Source: Trichobilharzia regenti (Eukaryota > Platyhelminthes > Trematoda > Strigeidida > Schistosomatidae). From it: a stretch of DNA of 64,000 bases. Positions within the stretch are counted from its first letter, which is position 1. Each line of letters starts with the position of its first letter. The stretch spans positions 19,575,452 through 19,639,451 of the forward strand of contig OX235267.1 in NCBI GenBank assembly GCA_944472135.2, written 5' to 3'. Below, piece by piece: positions 24,182-34,600 of the stretch. A model generated the notes under the pieces. That model had not been told where the DNA came from. It did no database searches and saw only the letters and a list, made by a program, of their open reading frames with translations. The translations under genes were made by a program, and so were the position numbers.

Positions 24182-25560
24182 TTAACAATGAACACCGTAC
24201 ATTTGGCTAAGTGCTATGTCGTTGGAATGTGAGTATACATTTGCAATGTTTAATGCCAACCATATTGGTGTAAGGATAGAAAATATGATGTTTTCCATGA
24301 AAATACAGCTTTGTTCAAACACTGGTGTCGTTGTGTTTCTAATAAAAGCAAATAGACTGTAAGCATAAAGGCATATCCAGTTAACATAAAATGAAGTGTA
24401 ATAGTGCACAAATGAAAAGACCATAGTGAAGTAGATAAGTGATATTTCAGTGAGAGGTAAATTGAAAGATCTGCAACTTTATATTTTGGAAGACAACCTA
24501 ACATGTAAGATGTCTCACAAATTTCTATAGGGCCTGTGGGGTACCATGGATGGTTTGGCGTCAATCGCAGCTTTGGAATAATGAGTTACAAATGCAAAAG
24601 GTAACAACCAACGAAACTGCAGTAGTATTTTCTAGCTGTTCAGCATTTTTTCCTTTGATGCAGTTTCTTATCAACAGTTTGCAGTATTCAGAACATCACA
24701 AGTTGCTTACAGATAACTTGTTTAATAATAACTGCTTTAAATATATGAGCCATAAGTGCATCTTCTACATCTTTCATAGCCACAATTAAGTCATTAAGGA
24801 TCTCAGAATATCTTAGTGATGTGAAGCAAAATAATTTTTAAGATTGATATAACCTATGTAACAGGTGTAGTAGTTGTATGACACAGCCGCTAGCTACTAA
24901 TCGACAGAAATCTGGTACTAATTTTAAGTACTCTGACATTTGAGAAGGACTATTTATACTATTCTTCCAGACACAATGAACACTGATGTCAATATACTCT
25001 GATGCCATTTCATGCACTGAGCAATTAAGGCCTTGTGAAATTCCTTGTGCAAATGTCAATTAAACTATTTTTACATCTTCGCCCAAGCACTTTTAACTAG
25101 GAACTTCATCAAAATAGATATAATTACCAGGAAATTCAGCAGCCTATCTCATTCATCGCATAATGTCGTCGATGTGTTATGAGTATTTCAGTCATCCCGG
25201 ATGATAACAGAAAAGTTTAACATGTTCAAAGCACACATCTAACCTATGTCTGCATGCTATTTCTCTTTCATAGGCCAGATTCTCATAGACTCACTGGAAT
25301 GACAACAGCCATTGCCTGCAGTATATTTACAACCTTAAGATCTGAAACAACTCGCAAAAAAACAAACCCTCAACGCACTATAATGCAAATAATAGTCTTT
25401 CTATGCGAACTCTCTTAAAAAGGATTACTTCTTCATTGATAATTCGTCCGAGCTATAATATACAATTTTACGCTCTACTAAGAACAAAATACAGCAAATT
25501 ACTGCCATCCGGCTACAGAAGTCTAAAACTAGTGAAATATAATCTATTTCCAAAAAAATA
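24182..25560 (-). CDS. Convergent multi-exon gene inside the MULE, hydrophobic C-terminal half
   Basis: Minus-strand exons join through GT-AG introns: 25056-24854 (..PDFCRLVASGCVIQLLHLL), 24811-24711 (YSEILNDLIVAMKDVEDALM), 24666-24590 (KGKNAEQLENTTAVSLVVTF), 24533-24422 (PIEICETSYMLGCLPKYK) and 24356-24182 (FMENIIFSILTPIWLALNIA, stop). Introns of 42, 56 and 65 bp join in frame; the junction 24711/24666 does not by simple GT-AG. Coding-like pieces continue to about 25540 (LAYEREIACRHRLDVCFEHV; MAVICCILFLVERK). The C-terminal half is hydrophobic, suggesting a membrane protein. I recognise no family. It ends tail-to-tail with the transposase gene. Confidence 0.55.
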
Positions 25561-25643
25561 GGCGATTATAACGTCTGTTGCCGTGAGCGCGGTAACCGAT
25601 GGCATTGCGCGATAACACCTCGAGACAGCCTATATCCTCACTC

Positions 25644-25861
25644 GCACAAACAAAGAAAACCAAAGCGTTACAATAGTCTAATTCACGTTTATAGTCATCA
25701 CATATGCTGGCAAACGACGCAAACACAACCACGCAAACACAGCACGCGACAGCACGCACCCAAGGACAATTCAAACTCCAATTGACCGCCACCATTCTAG
25801 CCAATGAAAGACGAAAAAAACTGAGTCGCGGAAAATATAACACGAATCCACGTATATCCTC
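25644..25861 (-). repeat. Right terminal inverted repeat of the MULE
   Basis: Reverse complement of the left TIR, ending CCACGTATATCCTC. Just inside it (25631-25639) is a second TATATCCTC, so the end motif GAGGATATA occurs twice on this side. Confidence 0.9.
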
Positions 25862-26179
25862 GGTAGAGGATAGAGGCACAAATCAGCTGATTGCTGCAGT
25901 TTTAAGGTGTTATCGTGGTGTTGTGTTTAGGCTATTCTACGTTGTTTTTAGTGGTTTTTTGGACAGAAATGTATTTTAAAAATCATATTTTAACGAAGAA
26001 ACGTGTAAAAAATGAGAAAAATAATTGTTTTTATTGTGTTGACGAAATGCTGTCTTTTCATCGAATTGACATCCCGAGATGCATAAGAAATGAAACAATT
26101 CATTGGAAAATGTCAATTATGATAGAAAATGCTAAGTAATTCTAATTTTTGAAGTTTATTTTACGTATATGATGAGAAG
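25862..26179. other. MULE right flank
   Basis: Begins GGTAGAGGATAGAGGCACAAAT. A near match (TAGAGGATCGCGGCACAAAT) lies on minus at about 28566-28585, upstream of the SFT2 gene. A short lysine-rich ORF runs through here on + but has no recognisable domain. Confidence 0.4.
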
Positions 26180-26184
26180 GGGGT

Positions 26185-26541
26185 TACGTCTCATAAACCG
26201 TTAATGCCCAGCTCTCGCTACGCTCGGGCCCACGCTGTTCCTTTGAGTTTCAGAAACGCTTAGTAATAACGGACGCAAAAACCAAAACACCGATCTGCCG
26301 CTTGTTATTTCTTTATTGTTACACCAACATATAAAAGGAATAAACGAACTAAGCAAACTAAGGTCTGAAAACTAATATTACAATAATAAATCATTGTTAC
26401 TTCTGACGACGTTTCACTCTTCTTTCTGAACAGCGACCGATGAGACGATGACTGTCGTATTGATGCCTCCGCGAAAATTGAGGAAGTTAATTTTGAGCAA
26501 ACAACCAAGAATTGATCGTTCAATCTTCAACTCCATTGACA
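26185..26541 (-). repeat. Solo BEL-type LTR 4 with target duplication
   Basis: Minus orientation, starting TGTCAATGGAGTTGAAG at 26541. It is flanked by the 5 bp direct repeat GGGGT (26180-26184 and 26542-26546). There is no internal sequence, so this is a solo LTR left by recombination. Diverged from LTRs 1-3 (CTGCCGCTTGTTATTTC in place of the CTCGAGGATTC part). Confidence 0.75.
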
Positions 26542-26546
26542 GGGGT

Positions 26547-27690
26547 TAAATATCAAGGTAATTATGATTTCATGATTTTTACCAAATTGCACAGTAATAA
26601 AGGAAATTGAGTTGGTTATTTCGTCAGATAACGGTAAAGAGATAGTCATTTAACTAGTAGGTACTGTATTATTTGTTTACTTATTTAACTCATCACATCT
26701 TGACTGAATTTTTATTTTTAATTTTCAGATTATGGTCTTCAATCCCGCAATCACTCAATACATTTAGGCATTCTAATTGGGATTAAAAACGATACTATTT
26801 GTGTAAATGATGAAATATTTGTGATATTACTAATGTATTCATTGAAATAAATATTGTTTTAAAATTTTGCTCTATAAATACTCAGTGTTTGTCGAGTTGC
26901 AAAGTGATGCCAGTGTAGAAGACGTAATATTCGTAAAATGGCATATTCACACGTTGCCGAATTTGGTCACGATGGGGTACTGTTATCGCTTTTGAGTAAT
27001 TGCTTTCGCTAGTAAATCTTAAATAGGCGATATGCACAACAAAGGCCTATTTAATGCGTCACAGTGTTTCATGATAGCTAAATGATCAACGAAGTTTAGT
27101 GACGTAGTCAACTAATGCACGAGTCTAAGTGTTGGTGTGATCATGTAAGAGCCTTTTGATACGAAATGATAACACAAGAGGAGTAATGTATTTATCTCCT
27201 TATTACCTAATGATACCCTTTGAGATAGTGGTGTTAAACGCAACATAATAATAACAGAGTATTTGTGATAAATGGGATATACGTTGCATTGTATACTTGA
27301 AGTGCCTAGACTACTAATACAAGTTGTCTGCATATAGAACCTACGTTTGCTAGGTTATGTTTCGTTATTACAGTACGAACACATGTTTGACAGCTACTTT
27401 CTTAACAATCTTGAATATTAATCTTATACGCAACTGAAACACTTTACGCAAGGCTTGATGACGCATTGAGGAAGTAATAACAGTTTATGACTGACGCATT
27501 TTACATAAGTATTAATACGTTGCCTATCATTCTCGTTAACTCTGCAATGTCCTCAAAATGATAAGTAAAAGAGACAAAGTTAGTTGACATAAATGCATAT
27601 ATTTGTAAAAAAGCAATAATCAGTCAAGTTGAAAATGACTCAGAGTAAAAGAGTACATATATACACTAATAAGAGTTAATAATAATCCAG
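26547..27690. other. Intergenic, no recognisable gene
   Basis: AT-rich; only short ORFs. Probably contains the 3' flank of the minus-strand host gene ending at 27823. Confidence 0.45.
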
Positions 27691-27822
27691 TGAAAAAATC
27701 GCAGCTGTAGAGTTTCTATAGCTGCATCATAGTCATCATAAAGTCCACCAAACACTCTATCCGCAACATCTGTGTCAGTCTGCCTCCGTTGTTAGTGGTG
27801 TGGACCAGTCTTGCAGTTTTCG

Positions 27823-28309
27823 TCACCACCAGTTCCGTTCGCAGAAACTGGATGTGAACTTTTCAAGCGGAGATTCAGATTGTATTCCTTCGAATGCCTT
27901 CGGCCGTATTGAGAAATATCTGAAGATGTATACATGTCAGGTAAATTATTCTTACCTTTGGTGAACAATTCCTAATCTTAGCCACAGTGAATATGTGAAC
28001 AAGGCAAGGAACAACCACAGAGTTGGTGAAATTCTATAGATTAGTCGTCCATATATTCCACGATAGATTTCAAGAATCGTGTAACTTCAAAATCACCTGT
28101 CACATTTTCTCTTCTATAAAAAGCAAATATTATACAAGTGACTTATCCATCCGTTACAACTAACTGTAAGAGATAAAATCTTCAAACTTTATACTTCTTT
28201 GGTTAAGTTACCCAGTAGTATTGGCGAAGTTAAAGAATAGCGTCCCAAAACCTTCAGCGCTCAAATGACCTTGAACGCATGCTAGTCGTTTGCTAACGGT
28301 TCCTGTCAT
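27823..28309 (-). CDS. Small single-TM protein gene, divergent from SFT2 gene
   Basis: The two 3' exons are well supported: 28033-27956 and 27919-27823, joined in frame by a 36 bp GT-AG intron (27955-27920). They encode ISPTLWLFLALFTYSLWLRL (a likely membrane helix), then YFSIRPKAFEGIQSESPLEK and a stop after ERNWW. A 17 nt exon (28113-28097) and 63 bp intron could precede them. Upstream, an ATG at 28309 opens MTGTVSKRLACVQGHLSAEG, a plausible first exon, but I could not join it in frame. The tiny introns match the neighbour. Family unknown. Confidence 0.4.
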
Positions 28310-28615
28310 TATTATAGCTGAAATATAGTATTCTCCTTGTTAGTGGATCTAATGCTTCTCACATCTGTGAAATTTATAAGCATGTTAACATGTTCCCTTA
28401 AGCTAAAAAATATAATGTCTATCCGTTTTTATTTTTGCTATTTCAAAGCCCGCCTCAGTAACGTAAGGCACGTATTAGCCGCAACGTTTATGCAAAGGAA
28501 AATCTACCAATCACAGTGTGCGTAAGTGACCTTCAAGTGCTCAGCCTCTCCATAAGCCATTTGTGCCGCGATCCTCTATCTATATCCTCACCCTCACATC
28601 ACCTATTTTGGAGTC
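28310..28615. promoter_or_regulatory. Probable bidirectional promoter with MULE-end-like motif
   Basis: About 306 bp separate the putative minus-strand ATG from the SFT2 ATG on +. Within it, TATATCCTCACC at about 28581-28592 repeats the MULE terminal motif, and ATTTGTGCCGCGATCCTCTA resembles the right flank of the MULE. Promoter role is inferred from the divergent gene starts only. Confidence 0.35.
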
Positions 28616-31600
28616 ATGGATAAGTTGAAGAAGTTATTTTCAAGGGAACCAGATGATGAACAGGGGATATTAACAGACGTAAACGCACTAAGTTCCTCAT
28701 ACTCTGTAGGTCGAAAACGGTTTCTCATTAAGTTGGACTACGCGGATCAAGGCGTTTGCTATTTGTTTCGTAATAGGCATTGTGATGTCACTATTGGTAA
28801 ATTGTCAAATTCTTTCCTCATAGTTTGTTAGGGCTCGTTGTTCTTATGGTTCCCCGGTGCAGGTATTACATTGTTTGCACTGTTTTATACACTTGGGAAT
28901 ATCTTTTCACTTGGAAGGTAATGTATCTATATATCGACTTATACTTTTGTCACCTATCTAGTACCATTTTCCTTATGGGGCCAGTAAATCAGTTAAAGCG
29001 TATGTTTCAGGAAACTAGGGCATTTGCAGCGACATTCATGCTGGTAAATATCTAATTATATGCAATCTACTAATCATCTAGGTTTGTCTGGTTCTGACAA
29101 TCATTTTTGCGCTCCTGGTATGATTTAAAAAAAATTTAAGTTAATTTTCCCTAGGGATTCCGGCTACTGTGCTTGATTTTCTGCATATTACAGTCGTTGG
29201 CATTGACGTGGTATTCTCTATCTTATATACCGTACGCAAGGTAATCTTAAAATCTTAATGTTTTGTCGGTCTGGTATTTATGTATCACCACTTTATAGGA
29301 TGACTTTACTTTGATATATATATATATATATACTATTCTGCAAACTGTTTAGAACCCTAGTTCCTAAAGTTATTTGTAACAGTAAAACAAATGTAACTTC
29401 GGTCGACATAGTAGGGATTGTGATTCAAACCCGTCTGCGGCTATCTGAATATCATTTACATGCGGCCACGTAACCTATGTGGGTGCTTCACACATACTGC
29501 AAGTACAATAGTGTTCGCACATCAACCGAAATGACAGAAGTGCTTCAGATCGAACAAAATATACAGTTTTGGCTCGTGGCTGAGCCACTTGTCCGTAGTA
29601 GGCCATACACATTGCTCATTTGTATCATGTGCCATAATTCAAGCTTAGTTGTAAGTCAACGCCCTATATTGTTTTCAAGACTGCGTTGCACTTCAGTCTT
29701 TTGTGGTTGGACTCTTGCGACGTTTATTTGTTTCACTTTCGAATTTTCGTAATTTTTCAGGTGCTTTATTGTTTCGTTGATGGTATCATGTGCAGAATTC
29801 TCATCAAAAACTATCTAAAACTTCAATCTCATCATGAGATTAGTTGTTTGTGACTCCCGCTGGTGTATTTGGATACATCATTCCAGGAGTATTCTTAGTT
29901 TCCAGTCTGTTGTTACGGGTTTTGGCGCACTTTTACCTTACCATTTATTACTATTGTTCTCTTGGGCTCCCAGTAGGACATAGGGCACCACCTGTACGTC
30001 CCCAGTTTATTGTACTTCCTGCGGTCCTCATAAGCTGGTCCACGGTTCCTCATAATTTCTCATCTCCTCCCACAATGTCATCCATGTCACCTTCGGATAC
30101 CCTATTCTTCGTTTCACATTCTGGTCCCACTCGAGCTGTGGCCTGTCGCGCAATATCTCCTCTACGTGTGCCCTATCCATCTCCATTTTCTCCTACATAT
30201 TTTTGAGCGGTAGGTGCTTGGTTAGTTTGTTGTCAGAGTTTCATGTTGCTGACTCTTTCTTGCCATTTGATCCTCGATATGGAGCCATCAAAGGCAGTCA
30301 TTGATAATAGTCTGCAACCTGTTGGAAATGCTGATCGTAACGCGTCACGTATTTGTACCTTAGCAGCTACTTATGTTTCGGCATGCAGTAAAAACAGTAA
30401 AAGCTGCAGTTATGCACATCATTTCCAAACGCTTGAGAAATCTATTGTTTCCGAAGTGAAGATCAGTGGTAACTGCATGTTTGATCGTCGCAGTTTCCTT
30501 GAAATCGTTTCCATTAGGTGGCGTCTACGTGTAAGCACTTATGAGGTTTGATAGTTTATAGTAAGATAAAGTAGTCATTTTGGATCACAGCCTTGGTCAT
30601 ACCGTTTTTTTACCCCTATAAGTGGTTGGAGAAACTGCATAGTGATCATCCCATGATATGGTGCCATCTGATGAAAGGTATCAGTGATTAATTTGCATCT
30701 ATTGGTGCATCCCTACTCCCTAATTGGTCTTTGAGACCACCCGATTGTAGCTTAGATATCACCCGAACCCGAAATGATGGAAGAAAAAGCTGCAGTTTCA
30801 TCATTTCTTTTCTGAGAGTAGTAGGAGGCAATGGGTGTTCTTTTAAATGCAGTTGATAAGTGTGCTTGCTCGTTTCATTCTCTTGCCTACCTTTCGTATT
30901 TTCTTGTAATGTAGACGTGTTAAAGTGTGAAGAACATCCAAAAGTGTTCATATGTGTTATTCGTCTGCTGCTTGATATGAGTGAATATCCACTATTATCA
31001 GTGTGAATAACGTATAGACATGTTTATTTGTGCTGTGCCTATAAGTGACGTGTCTTGAAACGCATTGACTGAGTATCTATACCTCAACATTTAGATTCTG
31101 AGTTCTAAGGGTTCCTCAGCTTGGTTTTATTTAGACCATACAGTAAGGTCGTTGTCATAATCTTCAATTACGATGCAAATTCGCTATAGACAGGATAATT
31201 AATGAAGACACATGACGAATTATTTCTAGTCGGTCATTTGACCAAGTTTTATCCGGTCGGTTGACATTGTCACTTGAAATTCAAATGTTTGTAAAAACCG
31301 TTTTGAATGACCAGTTTGTTTATTTGCATCACCTGTAGTCTTTTTGGGGTAGCATGCACCCATATGTTTGCTCTAGAGGGTGACTGCATACCTTTGTGTT
31401 CTTACAAAAAGCCAGGATCGATGTTTGGTTATTTTGAAAACCAGTATACAGTCAATGGGTGCTCATTGGTGTTGATCGGCTTTCTTCTTTACCTCTATTT
31501 TCTATGTGTTCCCATGAGGTCCTGTCTTTGCTGCCTCTTCTGCTAACTTGTTTGTTTTCGCTTGTATATCTTGGAGATAAATAATCTGCGTAATCCAGAG

Positions 31601-34600
31601 CCTTTCTGTCAGTTCATCCTATGCCTCTTCTCTGTCCGCACAGTCCATCACAACCGGTCGTGTCATTTGTGATAATAGGCAGCATGTTTTACTCATGTCT
31701 TTAATTCAGACACTTCGGTGAGCTTTCCATCGTGAATAACCGGTATGCGGTATTATTACATAGCAGTTGAATGAAGCTTATATATGTCTGCTGCACTCCA
31801 TAGTGTTGCCAGATTGCTTCGTGGTCGACGTCGAAGGCTTTCACAAAGTCGATGAAGTTAATCACTTTCCTGAGCTGAGGTCCATAATGATGCGTAGTGT
31901 TGCAGTTTGGTCCGATCATGGCTTGTTTTACCAAAATCCATCCTGTTCCGAAGGGAATCTCCCACCCAGAGCAGCTTTTACGGTATCTTTTTATTATTTT
32001 CCGGGAGGTGGACAGGCGCATCGTGCATCACCACTTCTTGCATAGCTTTCGGTCACCTTTCTGTGCCAGTTTGACAAGGTAGCACTTCTTCCAGTCCACA
32101 GTTACCTTTCTGTTTTTCCGCCCCTGCCCACCTGCAATAGTGGTGTGAGCATGTCCGCTGTGTTTTCTGAATCGGTTTACAGTGCTTGTGGAGGATCCCT
32201 TCGGATCATGTTGCCTTCCCGGATTTGAGTGATTTTATGACTTTCAAAACTTCTGGTTTCGTCAGAGTTCTGGTGTTTTGTGGTGGTTTTTGTTACTTCT
32301 GGTGTTAATTTCGAACGAGCTAGAGGGTGCTTGTGCTTTTGTATGCTCCCTTCATCTACTAAGTTATTATTTTTATCATTATAATATACTTTAATTCCTA
32401 GAGGAACATAGGGCTTCAGCTGCGCATCTCCATTGCCTTCGGTTTTCTGCCAACTTTTCCACCCCGCTCCAAGTCTGCCCACATGCTTTCATCTCTTCAC
32501 ATGACCTCCTCCAAGTCACCCTTGCACTGACGACCAACTCATCACTTCCCTTTCGGGTTCCACTCGAGGGCTTGTCTAGTGATGTCACTTGATGGTTTAT
32601 TTCCACAGAGTATGGCCAATCCATCTCCATTTCTTCCTGCCTGTTTGTTTCACAATCGGTCCCTGCTGGGTTGGTTCGCTCCCAGAGATCTTTGTTGCTG
32701 ATCTTTTCTGGCCACCTGGTCTTGAGTAGTGAGCAAAGAAAGCCGTTAATGAAGGTTTGTAGATTGTTTGAGGTGCTCATGACGCGCCAAGTCTCTGATC
32801 CGTATAGTAGCACTGACTTCACATTGGAGTTGAAAATCTGGATCTTATTTTTGATGCTGAGTGATGTTGACCTCCACACAGACTTAAGGGTAATGAAAGC
32901 CTGTCTTGCTTTTCCGATTCTGGCTTTGACATCCTCGTCAGTTCCGCTGGCCTGAAGTTGAAACGATGCTTCCCAGGTAGGTGAAGGAGGTTGTTTCTTT
33001 CAGGTTCCTCCCATTTATGCTGGCTGATTTTTATCTGTTGTTGCTGCTGTTGGTATTGGCCAGGAATCTTCATCACCTCTGTTTTATCTATGTTCAGCTG
33101 AGGTCCTATCTTTGACGCTTCTTCTGCTAGCTTGTCGCTTTTCACTTGCATATCTTCCAGTTTGTGGGGAATCAGACATATATCATCGGCGAAGTCCAGA
33201 TCCTCCAAGTTTTTTGTGTGAGTCCATTTTATGCCTGTTTCCTCATTGCCCGTTGTCTGTCTCATTATCCAATCCACTGCAGTCAGGAAGATCATTGGCG
33301 ATAGTAGACAGCCTTTCTTCACTCCCGTCCTCACTTCGAAGGATTCCGTAAGTTTCCCGTTGTGGATTACTTGGCATGCATCATTGTCGTACAACTGTTG
33401 GATGAGATGTATAATTGATGGGACCCCGTAGTAGCGAAGTAGTTTCCAAATCACCTCTCGATCGACGCTGCGCTGTCGACGGCCTTTTCAAAGTCGATGA
33501 AGTTGAGATAGAGAGGTGACTGCCATTCCAAACTCCGTTCAATGATGATCCGTTGAGTGGCGATTTGATCAATACATTACTTGTTTCCCCTGAATCTAGC
33601 TTGTTCCGGTCGGAGTTTTGCATCCAGGGCTTGTTTGATTCTCTCCAGGATGATGCGGCTTAGTATTTTTCTTGGGATGGATAGGAGCACAATTCCGCAC
33701 CAGTTTTTGCACTAACTTAAGTCTCCTTTCTTTGGTAGTTTGAATATGTATCCTTTCTCTCAATCCTCGGCTACTTTGCCCTCCTTCCACACCTTCTCCA
33801 GCAATGGCGTCATCAAGTCCGCTGTTGTCCCTGAAGCCATTTTCAATGCTTCTGCTTGGATTCCATCTGGTGTTTTCCAGCTTTTAGCATCTTAATTGCA
33901 TTCAGGACTTCTGATTTCGTCGGGGGTCGTTGTTCACTGGTAGATCTGCTTCCGTTGTTGGTATTGTTGGGCGCGTTGTAGGTGGCGGACGATTTAGAGG
34001 TCTTTTGAAGTGTTCAGTCCAGTGTTTGTTTTGCTCTACTTCTTTGGTGATTGACCTTCCGTTGTCATCCTTTACTGGCTTAATCTGTGTCGAACTTTTG
34101 CTCGATAGGTGCCTAGTTGTTTGGTAAAGTGTGGCGAGGTCTCCTTTGCCTGCAGCTTGTTCTGCTTCACTTGCCATGACTTCATAATATTTTCTTTTGT
34201 CTTCCCTGGTACTATTCTTTACTCTTTTGTTCAGCGTATTGCAGTTTGCATTCAACTCCTGTTTTTGTTGCTCATCGGTGCACTGGATAATCTTCTGTTT
34301 CACTATCCTCCTCTCTTCTATTAGTTTCCAAGTGTCCGTAGTGAGCCACTGTTTGTCCTGTCTCTTCTTTCTGCCTAGAACTTCCATGCAGGTTTGACTC
34401 CACGCCGTTTTCAAGTTGTCCCAGTGCTTTTCGACGCTGACCTTTTCGCTGGTGTTGATTTGTGTCTCGGCTTTGTCCTTTATGCTTGCAATGAAGATGT
34501 CCTTTGTAGCCTGGTCCTTCAGCTTTTGAGTGTTGAACTTGGCTTGTGGTCTATCTGCAGCTCCTGTTTCCTTGAAAGCTTTTAATTTGACTTGGATTGT

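Larger units (their letters stand above)
20535..25861 (+). mobile_element. Mutator-like DNA transposon (MULE) with two convergent genes
   Basis: The 5.3 kb element is bounded by ~217 bp TIRs. It carries a spliced transposase on + (about 20974-23215) and a multi-exon gene on - (24182 to about 25060 or beyond) starting towards the right TIR. This convergent two-gene plan resembles maize MuDR. No 8-10 bp target duplication is seen: the left flank is the inverted duplicate, so its original flank may be lost, and the right flank reads GGTAGAGGATAG. Internal introns are ~30-65 bp, schistosome style. Confidence 0.8.

Noticed and set aside
28200..28309. Complete exon structure for the small minus-strand gene
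   Set aside because: An ATG and good frame exist, but no GT-AG combination joined it to the downstream exons without a stop, so only the 3' exons are claimed with any weight.
29844..30206. Proline/serine-rich + strand protein in SFT2 intron 6
   Set aside because: Its DNA is a diverged antisense copy of the RTE 3' region, so the reading is a by-product.
34394..34585. Plus-strand ORFs across 32.6-35.4 kb
   Set aside because: They are antisense shadows of the RTE LINE frame.
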